NCBI GenBank assembly: GCA_041750795.1
Contig: JBGSYQ010000036.1
Location: 1 to 14,852 of the forward strand
Origin: JTS-RE94 sp041750795
GTDB taxonomy: Bacteria > Planctomycetota > Planctomycetia > Pirellulales > PALSA-1355
Direction of reading: 5' to 3'
Length of the DNA stretch: 14,852 nucleotides
Part shown: piece by piece, positions 6,423-14,378 of the stretch
How positions within the stretch are numbered: position 1 is the stretch's first letter
How the letters are laid out: each line of letters begins with the position of its first letter
Program-made: the position numbers and the translations under genes
The notes under the pieces: model-generated
Database searches by the model: none
The model's input: only the letters and a program-made list of their open reading frames with translations
Told to the model about the DNA's origin: nothing

Positions 6423-7208
6423 TCATTCGACGCCGAGAATGGTCAGTTCGTCGCCGAGGCGCAGGGTGGCTTCGCGCGCGTGCATCGGCCGGGTGTTGAC
6501 GCTCAGGCGATAGAAGTGATCGAACCGATCTCGCGGGGCCCAATCGGGCAACGAGGTCTGTCGTTGTTGTGCGAACACTTTGGCGAAGCCGTGAATGACG
6601 TCGCCCGAGTTGGGATTGCGCGTGGGCACCGGACAGCGTGCGCAAGGGTTCGTGCCCAGGAGTTGCGCGTCGCCAATTTGAAACCGCACGACGCGAGGCC
6701 CTGCGGCAAGCAGGCGGTCTTCCCAGAACGGCTCGTCGGCGTCGATCTCCAGATTGGCGCGAAAGCGGTCGCGGACTTCGTCAACCGTCAGGCCCGGAAA
6801 CCAACTGGCCACCAGACCCAGCGTAGCGGTGCTGACCAGCGTGGGACCGGGGGACTCTGTATCGTCGGGAAAGCCGCCGGCTGTGTTTTCCGCGACCGAG
6901 AGCGGCTGGCCGAAATAGTCGGACATCCAGGCGGCCAGTTCGGTCCGATCGCCGCGCAGGTCGAACGTATGGTTGGGTCCGTGGCCGTCAACTTGCACGG
7001 ACAGTTGATCATGGACCGGATCGAAACGAGATCGCAGGCGATGCACGGCCGGAAAACGCTTGCCGTTGACGTAGTCGCCAGCGCGGTCCACCAGCACGAA
7101 GCGGCGATCATGCTGCAGCCCGCCGCTGGCGAGCATCACGGCTTCCTCAACGCGCTCGGCGTCGAACGACTTGACGGGGTAGATCTTGATGTGCGTCAGT
7201 TTCGGCAT
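6423..7208 (-). CDS. MOSC-domain (molybdenum cofactor-binding, YcbX/mARC-like) protein
   Basis: This 261-residue protein has the two-part layout of the mARC/YcbX group. An N-terminal MOSC_N beta-barrel comes first (IYPVKSF at 9-15, GGLQHDRRFVLVD at 29-41, then a VNGKRFPAVHRLRSRFD stretch). The C-terminal MOSC domain contains FRANLEIDADEPFWED and the cysteine motif TNPCARCPVPTRNP with C189 and C192, which should include the residue binding the molybdenum cofactor. Relatives reduce N-hydroxylated or S-oxidised compounds with electrons from a flavin or ferredoxin partner; no ferredoxin domain is fused here. No clear ribosome site precedes ATG 7208. It is divergent from the SRAP gene across a palindrome-rich gap. 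Confidence 0.92.
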   Translation of the reverse strand: MPKLTHIKIYPVKSFDAERVEEAVMLASGGLQHDRRFVLVDRAGDYVNGKRFPAVHRLRSRFDPVHDQLSVQVDGHGPNHTFDLRGDRTELAAWMSDYFGQPLSVAENTAGGFPDDTESPGPTLVSTATLGLVASWFPGLTVDEVRDRFRANLEIDADEPFWEDRLLAAGPRVVRFQIGDAQLLGTNPCARCPVPTRNPNSGDVIHGFAKVFAQQRQTSLPDWAPRDRFDHFYRLSVNTRPMHAREATLRLGDELTILGVE

Positions 7209-7231
7209 GGGATGGTTGTCGAGTAGTTCCT

Positions 7232-7290
7232 GTAGCTGAAGTCGCCAGGCTGCAGATTGCTAGCGGCTGAATTCTTGCGAATTCAGCTAC
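7232..7290. repeat. Nested palindromes with alternative pairings
   Basis: Two adjacent hairpins are visible: CTGAAGTC-GCCA-GGCTGCAG (7236-7255, one mismatch and one wobble) and a perfect 9-base stem GCTGAATTC-TTGC-GAATTCAGC (7266-7287). The outer sequences GTAGCTGAA (7232-7240) and TTCAGCTAC (7282-7290) are also perfect inverted repeats, so an outer stem could compete with both inner hairpins. The element lies between the divergent MOSC and SRAP genes, so it is not a normal terminator. Confidence 0.7.
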
Positions 7291-7381
7291 CGATCGCCGT
7301 CGTCGTGGAATTCTACCCAATCGAACATCCCGGGCCTACAATGGGTCGTTGACTGGGAAGACGTCGCTGGGGATTGTTGCC

Positions 7382-8093
7382 ATGTGTGGTCGATTTACAT
7401 TGCGCACGCCGCTGGCCCGGGTGGCGGAATTGTTCGACGCGGTGGCGATCGGCGATTGGGCCAGGAGCCAGCCGCCGCGCTATAACGTCGCGCCCTCGCA
7501 GATCGTGGCGGCCATTCGCAGCAACGCGGCCGGCGACGGCCGCGAACTGGCGCCGCTGGCCCTGGGGGCTGGTGCCTTCCTGGTCGGACGATGCGGCCAT
7601 CGGCAGCAAGATGATCAACGCCCGGGCCGAAACGCTGGCCACGAAGCCGGCCTTTCGCGACGCGTTTCGCAGGCGCCGCTGCCTGGTGATCGCCGACGGC
7701 TTCTACGAGTGGCACAAGCGCGACGGGGCCAAACAGCCGTACTTCATTCACATGAAAGGCGACGCGCCGTTCGCGTTCGCCGGGCTGTGGGCGCGCTCGG
7801 AGAAGTTCGAGACGCCGATCGAAACGTGTACGATCGTCACGACCGAGGCCAACGCGCTGTTGCGCCCGATGCACGATCGCATGCCGGTGATTCTGGATCG
7901 CGAGGCGTGCGATCGGTGGCTGGATGCCAGCGTGGACGATACTGCGGCGCTCGAGCCGCTGTTGCACCCCTATGCGGCCGAGGCCATGGCGGCCCATCCG
8001 GTCAGCACACTGGTGAACAGCCCGCGGCACGAAGCGGCGGATTGCATCGAGCCGGCGGAGGCGGCTCCGCGGCAAGGATCGCTGTTCGACTGA
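7382..8093 (+). pseudogene. SRAP-family (YedK/HMCES) abasic-site protein, frameshifted
   Basis: Together the two frames encode a nearly full-length SOS response-associated peptidase-like protein of about 237 residues. These proteins shield abasic sites in single-stranded DNA by linking to them through Cys2. The N-terminal part (MCGRFTLRTPLARVAELF, then PPRYNVAPSQ) is read from ATG 7382. From about 7559-7563 the family sequence (WGLVPSW) continues in the frame one base later, so there is one extra base near CCC 7560-7562 or the GGGGG run at 7564-7568. Downstream, NARAET, the DGFYEW box and HDRMPVIL are all intact, so every key catalytic residue survives. The break is therefore very recent or a sequencing error. 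Without correction, translation from 7382 would produce a truncated and altered protein. Confidence 0.85.
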
Positions 8094-8105
8094 GCCGACC
8101 GGCTT

Positions 8106-8285
8106 TCAGGCAGCGCGGTTCATAAGCGTCAGCATGGCCAGCGCTCGCCGCGCGCTCTCCAGGCCACCGACCCGGGCGACGAACTGCCGCGTCAGGCGCA
8201 GTTGCTCGGCGGGGGCAATTTTTGCCGGAAGCTTCAACGTCGCGGGCGCTGCCGCCTGCGATTCAAGTCGATTGGGTGCGCGCAT
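8106..8285 (-). CDS. Small conserved-looking hypothetical protein (59 aa)
   Basis: This small protein has no named domain. Its C-terminal two-thirds (LTRQFVARVGGLESARRALAML) read like a helical module, and I recall short planctomycete proteins with a similar VGGxENARRAL pattern, so I regard it as a real gene. That recollection is tentative. GGAGG at 8294-8298 on the coding strand sits 8 bases before the ATG at 8285 and only 2 before another ATG at 8291, so I prefer 8285. It converges on the SRAP gene with a 12-base gap. Confidence 0.65.
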   Translation of the reverse strand: MRAPNRLESQAAAPATLKLPAKIAPAEQLRLTRQFVARVGGLESARRALAMLTLMNRAA

Positions 8286-8674
8286 GGGCATGACCTCCAG
8301 TGCCGGCTCGAACTCATTCGTCTAGGAACTATATCGGCCAGTACGCCGACGGAATGTGGCGTCCCAAGAAGGGATGCGGGTGTCACCTCGGCCGGCGCAA
8401 CTTCCCAGTTTACGGAACCGGAACATCACACAGTTCCGAGGTGGCGACGGGCGGCGTGGCTGGCAGCCAACAGGCAACAGAAATCGCCGGGGCGATTCGC
8501 AGAGGATTGGGGAGTGCCAGCGACGCGATCGTTGGATACACTGTGGCGGCAGGAAGCCACCTTTTTTGTCGAGCGCGCGCCATTTGCCGGCTCGGGGCGC
8601 TAAGAGTGCAGGACAGCCCCGCTCAAAATCCCCTGGCAGCAACGACGCTTTTGCGCCGGCAGTCGGAGTAATCC
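8286..8674. other. Leader/intergenic region ahead of the symporter gene
   Basis: No gene is seen. Visible structures are a GCGTCCC / GGGATGC stem near 8358-8376 (with one G-T pair), CGGAAC (8419-8424) / GTTCCG (8433-8438), and a terminator-like GTGGC (8543-8547) / GCCAC (8556-8560) followed by six T's (8562-8567). Divergent promoters for the small ORF and the symporter should lie here. No riboswitch class was recognised. Confidence 0.45.
8543..8567 (+). terminator. Weak hairpin plus T-run upstream of symporter
   Basis: A 5-base stem (GTGGC/GCCAC, 8-base loop) is followed by CTTTTTT. It lies about 108 bases before the symporter start, so it could end readthrough from the left or act as an attenuator. 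The stem is short, so this is only a candidate. Confidence 0.25.
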
Positions 8675-10288
8675 ATGCCACGATTGGCTTTACACTGGCA
8701 GATTCTGATCGCCATGGCGCTGGGCGCCGGCGGCGGGCTGCTGATCAATTTTGCGGCCGGCCGGCGGGTGCTGCCCGCCGCCGTTGAGATCGCCGGCGGC
8801 GACGTGCAACCCTATGGCTTTGCGTCGCCGGTGCGGGTTCAGCCCGGTACGTACTGGTCGAGCGATCGCCCGGACGAGATCTTGATGCAGATCGTCCAGC
8901 TTCGAAACGGCGCCGTTTCGGCCCGTCGCGTGCTGGTGGGCGTGTTGGACGAAGTGGCCGAGGGTCGGCCTCGCGGGCGGCAACTGGAGGACGTCGCCGA
9001 ATGGCCGCAGCTTGCCGACTTGCCGCCGGGCCAGCCGGTCGAGATCGTGCAGCCGACGTTGGACGAATTGAAGAGGGTAGACCCCGAGGCCTACGTGCTG
9101 TTCTTGCGTCACGGACGATCGACGGCACGGATTGCCGCCGACCGTTTGAAGATGGTCGGCGATCTGTTCTTGCGGCTGCTCAAAATGGTCTCGATTCCGT
9201 TGATCGTCTTCTCGATCACCTCGGGCGTGATGGGTTTGGGCGGCGCCGAGCGGCTGGGAAAAATGTTCGGCGGAACGCTGGCCTACTACCTGTGTACCAG
9301 CATGCTGGCGATCGCCACCGGGTTGCTGATGGTGAACTTAATTCAGCCCGGCGTCGACGGGCGCGCGCAGGCCGAGATCGCGGACGCGCCGGTCGAGCAA
9401 GGAAAGCACCTGTCGACCATCCTGTTCGAACAATTGGAGAATATGATCCCGCCTAACCCGGTCGCGGCGATCACCGACGGTCAGTTTCTGGGGATCATCA
9501 CTTATAGTCTGGCGTTTGCGATCTTCGCGTTGCTGGTGGGAGGAAAGCCGGCCGAAACCGTGCGCGACTTTGCCACCGCCGGGTTCGAAGTGATGATGCG
9601 CATGACGATGGCGGTCATCAAGCTGGCGCCGCTGGGCGTGCTGTGCCTGATGTTTTTTGCGGCGGCGACACAGGGAGTGAGCGTCTTCGGCAAGCTGGGA
9701 ATTTACATGCTGACGGTCGCCTTGGCACTGGCATTCCACGCGGCCGTCACGCTGCCGCTGATCGTCAAGTTCGTCGCCAAGCGCAGTCCCTGGCAGTTTG
9801 CCCAGGCCATGAGCCCGGCGCTGCTGACGGCGTTCAGCTCGGCTTCGAGCAATGCCACCTTGCCGCTGACCTTGGCCAACGTCGAGCAGCGGGCAGGCGT
9901 GAGCAACCGCATCAGCTCGTTCGTCCTGCCGCTGGGCGCCACGGTCAACATGGACGGCACGGCGCTGTACGAGTTGGTGGCCGTGCTGTTCATCGCCAAC
10001 ATGACGCCGGGAGTCGATCTGTCGCTGTCACAGCAGCTTATCGTCGCTTACACGGCCCTGCTGGCGAGCATCGGCGCCGCGGGGATTCCGCACGCGGGCC
10101 TGGTGATGATGGTCGTTATCCTGCAGGCCGTGGGGTTGCCCACCGAGTCGCAAGGGCTGATCATCGCCGTCGACCGGATTTTGGATATGGCGCGCACCTG
10201 CGTCAACGTCTGGAGCGATGCCTGCGGATGCGCGGTCATCGCGCGTTTTCACGAGACGGAAAACAAATCTGAACGACCCCAATCGTAA
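8675..10288 (+). CDS. Dicarboxylate/amino acid:cation symporter (DAACS, GltP/DctA-like) with large extra loop
   Basis: This 537-residue inner-membrane transporter should import acidic amino acids or C4-dicarboxylates with Na+ or H+. It has TM1 at about 8-27 and GDLFLRLLKM at 162-171 opening TM2. The HP1 serine motif SSASSNAT is at 388-395 and NMDGT at 425-429, followed by the HP2 stretch GIPHAGLVMM and the TM8 set D500, D504, R507, T508, N511 and D515. D504 and R507 match the residues that bind the acidic substrate in GltPh. About 130 residues separate TM1 and TM2, against roughly 16-20 in typical members, so more than 100 extra residues (28-155) form a hydrophilic, probably external, domain of unknown function. 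The start is ATG 8675, after CGGAG at 8664-8668. It is followed after 12 bases by the YbjQ-family gene. Confidence 0.93.
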   Translation: MPRLALHWQILIAMALGAGGGLLINFAAGRRVLPAAVEIAGGDVQPYGFASPVRVQPGTYWSSDRPDEILMQIVQLRNGAVSARRVLVGVLDEVAEGRPRGRQLEDVAEWPQLADLPPGQPVEIVQPTLDELKRVDPEAYVLFLRHGRSTARIAADRLKMVGDLFLRLLKMVSIPLIVFSITSGVMGLGGAERLGKMFGGTLAYYLCTSMLAIATGLLMVNLIQPGVDGRAQAEIADAPVEQGKHLSTILFEQLENMIPPNPVAAITDGQFLGIITYSLAFAIFALLVGGKPAETVRDFATAGFEVMMRMTMAVIKLAPLGVLCLMFFAAATQGVSVFGKLGIYMLTVALALAFHAAVTLPLIVKFVAKRSPWQFAQAMSPALLTAFSSASSNATLPLTLANVEQRAGVSNRISSFVLPLGATVNMDGTALYELVAVLFIANMTPGVDLSLSQQLIVAYTALLASIGAAGIPHAGLVMMVVILQAVGLPTESQGLIIAVDRILDMARTCVNVWSDACGCAVIARFHETENKSERPQS

Positions 10289-10300
10289 GGAGACCCCATC

Positions 10301-10678
10301 ATGGATGCCCGTCCCGTTTCGAACCCGCACCCACAGGCCCTGTTGACGACCAACCCGATGTGTACGACGGCGTTGGAGTTGCCCGGCTATCGGATCGTGC
10401 GGAGCCTGGGCGTGGTGCGCGGGATCGTGGTGCGGTCGCGCTCGGTGGTGGGCAACTTCGCGGCCGGCGTCCAGTCGCTGTTCGGCGGCAACATCACCAT
10501 TCTCACCGGCTTGTGCGAGCACGCGCGCGGCGAAGCATTCGACCTGATGATCCAGCACGCCAACCAGGTGGGCGCCAACGCGGTGATCGCCGTGCGCTAC
10601 GACGCCAACGACGTCATGACCGGCGCGACCGAAGTGCTGGCCTACGGCACGGCGGTGGTCGTCGAGCCGCTGGAGTAG
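10301..10678 (+). CDS. YbjQ-family (UPF0145/DUF74) putative heavy-metal-binding protein
   Basis: This 125-residue protein has the full YbjQ domain from about residue 20 onward: LTTNPMCTTALELPGYRIVRSLG, VVRGIVVRSRSVVGNF, then a LTGLCEHARGEAFDLMIQHA stretch, GANAVIAVRYD and the YGTAVVVEPL ending. Family members form ring oligomers; a metal-binding role has been proposed from structure but not settled. The start is ATG 10301, with AAGGAG at 10287-10292 overlapping the stop of the symporter gene, so the two genes very probably form an operon. This suggests a link with transport or envelope stress, which is only inferred. Confidence 0.92.
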   Translation: MDARPVSNPHPQALLTTNPMCTTALELPGYRIVRSLGVVRGIVVRSRSVVGNFAAGVQSLFGGNITILTGLCEHARGEAFDLMIQHANQVGANAVIAVRYDANDVMTGATEVLAYGTAVVVEPLE

Positions 10679-10710
10679 GGCCACTGGGTCAGGACCGCAC
10701 TTGGCAGCCA

Positions 10711-10848
10711 GTTGAAGAATTCAACGGGCTGTGACATCGCATGGATGCGATGACAGAATAGCGACGTAAGTCGTTATTCTGCGCTTCCGTACGAAGCTTT
10801 GCTTCGCACCTGGCGAGGTTGAAAAATGCCACGACGGCAGTTTTCAAC
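10711..10848. repeat. Array of five consecutive hairpins (REP-like cluster)
   Basis: Five palindromes follow one another: GTTGAA-GAA-TTCAAC (10711-10725); CATCGCAT-GG-ATGCGATG (10735-10752); CAGAATAGCGAC-GTAA-GTCGTTATTCTG (10754-10781, one G-T pair); CGAAGC-TTT-GCTTCG (10792-10806); and GTTGAAAAATGCC-ACGAC-GGCAGTTTTCAAC (10818-10848, one mismatch). They lie between the YbjQ and DUF309 genes. The first could end the operon transcript, but the others lack T-runs. The arms differ from one another, so this is not a CRISPR array. Confidence 0.75.
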
Positions 10849-10875
10849 ACGCTGCTAGCCGAGAGGGACAATCTC

Positions 10876-11433
10876 ATGGCCGGTTCCGACGCGCCCCATC
10901 CGCCGCCGCGCTTGGCGCCCGAGTTTGAGTTGCCACCTTACTCGTACGTCACCGGGCATTTTCCGCATCCGACACGCGATCCGGCCGGTCACAGTTATGG
11001 CCACGCGCCGGCGGAACCGGCGCCGCTGGACCCGGCGAACTGGCGGGCGTCGCGCGCGTATCTCTTCGGCTGCGATCTGTTCAACTACGGCTATTACTGG
11101 GAAGCCCACGAAGTGTGGGAGGGATTGTGGAAAGCCTGCGGCCGCCGAGGCGACACGGCCGATTTTCTCAAGGGACTGATCAAGCTGGCCGCCGCCGGCG
11201 TAAAGCACCGCGAAGGTCGCGGCGAAGGCGTACGCCGGCACGCGGCGCGGGCGGCGGAGTTGTTTGAGGCGGTTGCTGAGACGACAAGTGCAGTGAAATA
11301 CGCGGGGCTGGACATGGCAAGACTGTTGGCGCTCGCCAACAAATTGGAAGAGCATGTTAAGCCCGTCGAACCACTAGCAGCACCGGTGGCCGTGGTTTTC
11401 GACTTTGCGCTTTCTCCAGCCGCGCGAACCTGA
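10876..11433 (+). CDS. DUF309-family protein
   Basis: This 185-residue protein has a proline-rich, poorly conserved first 50 residues and then the helical DUF309 core. FNYGYYWEAHEVWEGLWKAC (69-88) and DFLKGLIKLAAAGVKHREGR (96-115) are the diagnostic helices, the EAHE-x2-E pattern being the family's best-known feature. The biochemical role of the family is unknown. The start ATG 10876 has GAGAGGG (10861-10867) at suitable spacing; the longer frame to 10819 would run into the hairpin array and is rejected. It converges on the large exported-protein gene with a gap of about 50 bases. Confidence 0.9.
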   Translation: MAGSDAPHPPPRLAPEFELPPYSYVTGHFPHPTRDPAGHSYGHAPAEPAPLDPANWRASRAYLFGCDLFNYGYYWEAHEVWEGLWKACGRRGDTADFLKGLIKLAAAGVKHREGRGEGVRRHAARAAELFEAVAETTSAVKYAGLDMARLLALANKLEEHVKPVEPLAAPVAVVFDFALSPAART

Positions 11434-11467
11434 CCGACGCTCTCGCCGCTAAGAGCCACTGCGTGTT

Positions 11468-11484
11468 GGAGGTATCGAGCCTCC
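11468..11484. terminator. Short hairpin between convergent genes
   Basis: GGAGG (11468-11472) and CCTCC (11480-11484) form a 5-base stem with a 7-base loop between the DUF309 stop and the stop of the large minus-strand gene, which it just touches. It has no T-run, so a terminator role is uncertain. Confidence 0.2.
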
Positions 11485-14378
11485 TACTTCGCGAATCCTG
11501 CGCGAAGCGCCGCGAGATCCTGTTCACTGAGTCGTTGTCTGGTGGAGCTGATCATGGAGATGAAGTGATCAACTCCCTCGGCTTCACTTGGAAAACCGAT
11601 ATTGTCGCCGTCCGGGCGGTTGGAGGTGGTCAGCACGTTGCCGCTAGCGTCCAGGATAGCGTACCAGGGAATGCCGCCGCTGCGGCCGTCGCGAATCGGC
11701 GTCATGACTTGTTTGCTGCCGTGCCAACGCTGGTCGATGCGAACCCAGATGTAGTCCTTTTCCCAAATTGCGCGTTGGCGTTCCAGGTAGCGAGCCAGAC
11801 GGTGGCATGGCCCGCACCAGGTGGCCGTCTCCTGTACGATCACTCGGCGATTCGTCTTGGCGGCTTCGGCGAGAGCGTCGTTCATTAGCTGACGTGCGTC
11901 GAGAGGCTCGGGCGCATGGCGATCCAAGCTTTCCAGCACCGCCGCCTGGTCGAGCGCGTGGTCGCTTTGCCTGGGTATTGCAGCCACGTCGGGCTCGTCA
12001 CCCTTCGCCGTGCAAAATCGCCAGATTGGAAGGGTCCTTTCATCGAGCGCCACGCCCAGGCGTTCGGCCAACGTTTGTGCGGACTCCGATTCGACATCGA
12101 GTTGAATCAATTGATAGTTGTATAGAGCGGAGCGTACCGACTGGTCCTCGAGGCGCAGCTTGAACCAACTTTCCGTCAGTTGAGCATCGCGACGGACGAA
12201 GACCACTAGCACATTTTGCCGAAGTCGCTCAGCTTCCTGCAAAGCATTTTGGTAGCGCTCGTCGGTGGATACTTGCGCAAGCAGCTCGCGCTCGACCCGC
12301 TCTTCGAACGTGGGAGGCTTGTAGGGTGGCTTCAACCGCAGATCGCCCAGTTCGGTGGTTTCCGCGGCTGAGGGAGTGAAACTCGGCAAGCTGCCGTAAG
12401 TTTGATCGTCGCGAGGAACGCTGAGCCAGTATTCCTGACCCACTACCATGCCGTGTAGTTCGAATCGGCCTTGCGAATCCGTGACAACCGTGCCGCCCCA
12501 CGCTGTCTCCCAATGCGCGTCGTCGTCTCCCTTGTGCACGCGGCGCCCCCACCACACTTTGCTATTTGGCAACGCGTCGCCGGTTACCGCATCCACGAGC
12601 CGCGCGCTGGCGGCGGCCACGGGCGCAATCGGAATGGTTGCTTCCTCGTCGTCTGGTCCGATTTCAATAATGCCAGCCAATTTCCCATCGTGGCTAATGG
12701 CACGTAACACGGTGGTGTGCAGCGCCCGCTCGCCGGCAAAGCGACCTTGCTCATCGGCCTTCAAGCGGAGGTCGTGCCCACCGTATCGGTGCGTGCGGTA
12801 CTTGCCATCAATGATCGCGCCGTCGACGGGCTGTGGTGGATCGCCAGTGACGACGCGGCCCGCGAAAGGCCCCTTCTCCGGCCGCGGCAGTGAGAAGTCG
12901 AACACGAATTCGGGCTCGCCGATGATCTCAAACGTTTGGGGCTCCGCTTGCGACGGACCACTGAGCGAAAAACTGCCAGGGCCGGCAAAGAATTCAAATT
13001 GACCCTCTTCGTCCGTCGTCACCTGTTGTTGGATGCTCGGCTGGACCCAGCGATTGCTATGGGTCGGATTTGGCAACTCAGCCCCGTCGAGATGATGCAG
13101 GTCGCGCCCCGAGTGCCGCAAGACCATCTGTTGAGCCGCAACGGGCTTCTTGTCCGGACCGATAGTGACTCGTCCATGCACACGGGTGGCAGGCCGCAAC
13201 TCGAACTCAAGTCCTTCGACCGCAGTGCCGGGGCGAACAATCAAGCCGTCGATCGCGGGCGCAGCCCATTGCTGGTCACGCACGGCGACCATGTACAATA
13301 GGTCGGGGTTCACATTGATGCCGAAATGCCCCTCGTGATCGGTTGTCACGGCTTGATAGAAGCCGTCCACACTATAGCCGGCTCCGGCCACTATGACATT
13401 GATGTCCGTCGCCGCTCGGCCGTCGGCAAAGCGGACGCGACCGGACAACGGCACGAATCGTTGCAGCGTCGCGGTTGCTCGACCATCCGGGTGTTCTCGC
13501 GGATCAAAAACAATTCGCTCTCGCACGTATTGATCGTGTCGGGGCCAGAAAATGAGAGGATGGACGTTCCACTCCGGCACGCCCCGAAACGTTGCAATTC
13601 CCGATCCATCAGTCGTCGCTCGAAACTCTGCCGGCGCGAACGATAGATTGAAGCTATCGGGTTCGCCAGGCTTATTTAGCAGCCAGAGGTCTAACTCGGT
13701 TTTTGTAACTGGCTGTTCGTCCTCATCAATGAGGCGAATTTGAACGGTCTGCGACTTGGCGAGAGAAAACTTGACTGGCACATCGCTCAGCCAATCGGCC
13801 TCGTAAGATGGGTCGCGCGCCGTGTGGACGACGCGGTAGTCGAATCCTTCTCCGCGCTTGGAAGCGTAGAGCGATTTAAGCTCGGTGTCCGTCGGAAGTA
13901 TCAGTTCACATTTTCCATCGGCATCAGTGACGGCGCTCACCAACGGAGCGAAGTGAATCACCGCGCCGACGAACACCCCCGCTGCGAGCGCTCCTTGTGC
14001 ATCAGTAACTTCAACCGAAATACGTCTGGACGGACCAAGTTGGATTGTCAGAGGGCTTTCCGCAGTGGACGGATCACTCCACTTGGCCCTGTACGTGCCG
14101 ATCCGATCGCCCTCGGCATCGATTGCGACAACCGCCAATTGTCCTACGCGCTCTTTGAGAACATTCAGTTCGAAGCGGCCGAGGCTGTCTGTGGTCGCTT
14201 CGGTTTGGTCGGTATAGGCGTGCCCGCGAACGCTGGCACCGGCTACGGCGCGCGATTGTTCGTCAACAACCGTGCCGAGAATTGGAATACGCTCGGGCTC
14301 AGACGGTGTTTTGGCGTGGATATCTGCCGTGCACCAGACGATGATTGCCAGCGACAACGTCACCAATGCGCAGCGCAT
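11484..14378 (-). CDS. Large exported protein: carboxypeptidase-regulatory-like repeats plus two thioredoxin-like domains
   Basis: This 964-residue protein starts with a signal peptide (MRCALVTLSLAIIVW, cleavage near ADIHA at 18-22). Residues about 31-642 hold repeated beta-sandwich units like carboxypeptidase regulatory (CarboxypepD_reg) domains. Seven copies of a T-x-D-x2-G-x-F-like signature lie at about 62-71, 151-159, 256-264, 346-354, 454-463, 540-549 and 632-641. Residues about 710-800 form a first thioredoxin-like fold (VLVVFVRRDAQ, then cis-Pro TLPIW at P784) without the CxxC motif. A second thioredoxin-like domain follows with WCGPCH at 854-859 and GGIPWY, so it should be redox active. 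ATG 14378 has an ideal AGGAGGT (14384-14390) 5 bases ahead, which rules out the longer frame to 14432. GC content looks lower than in the neighbours. It probably works outside the cytoplasm, in disulfide chemistry or protein quality control; the substrate is unknown. Confidence 0.9.
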   Translation of the reverse strand: MRCALVTLSLAIIVWCTADIHAKTPSEPERIPILGTVVDEQSRAVAGASVRGHAYTDQTEATTDSLGRFELNVLKERVGQLAVVAIDAEGDRIGTYRAKWSDPSTAESPLTIQLGPSRRISVEVTDAQGALAAGVFVGAVIHFAPLVSAVTDADGKCELILPTDTELKSLYASKRGEGFDYRVVHTARDPSYEADWLSDVPVKFSLAKSQTVQIRLIDEDEQPVTKTELDLWLLNKPGEPDSFNLSFAPAEFRATTDGSGIATFRGVPEWNVHPLIFWPRHDQYVRERIVFDPREHPDGRATATLQRFVPLSGRVRFADGRAATDINVIVAGAGYSVDGFYQAVTTDHEGHFGINVNPDLLYMVAVRDQQWAAPAIDGLIVRPGTAVEGLEFELRPATRVHGRVTIGPDKKPVAAQQMVLRHSGRDLHHLDGAELPNPTHSNRWVQPSIQQQVTTDEEGQFEFFAGPGSFSLSGPSQAEPQTFEIIGEPEFVFDFSLPRPEKGPFAGRVVTGDPPQPVDGAIIDGKYRTHRYGGHDLRLKADEQGRFAGERALHTTVLRAISHDGKLAGIIEIGPDDEEATIPIAPVAAASARLVDAVTGDALPNSKVWWGRRVHKGDDDAHWETAWGGTVVTDSQGRFELHGMVVGQEYWLSVPRDDQTYGSLPSFTPSAAETTELGDLRLKPPYKPPTFEERVERELLAQVSTDERYQNALQEAERLRQNVLVVFVRRDAQLTESWFKLRLEDQSVRSALYNYQLIQLDVESESAQTLAERLGVALDERTLPIWRFCTAKGDEPDVAAIPRQSDHALDQAAVLESLDRHAPEPLDARQLMNDALAEAAKTNRRVIVQETATWCGPCHRLARYLERQRAIWEKDYIWVRIDQRWHGSKQVMTPIRDGRSGGIPWYAILDASGNVLTTSNRPDGDNIGFPSEAEGVDHFISMISSTRQRLSEQDLAALRAGFAK

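Noticed and set aside
8300..8671. Plus-strand open frame of 123 codons upstream of the symporter
   Set aside because: No ribosome site, no domain, several overlapping frames of equal quality; best read as leader/intergenic DNA.
10711..10848. Possible CRISPR array
   Set aside because: The units are palindromes with different sequences and lengths, with no constant direct repeat and no uniform spacers; no cas genes nearby.
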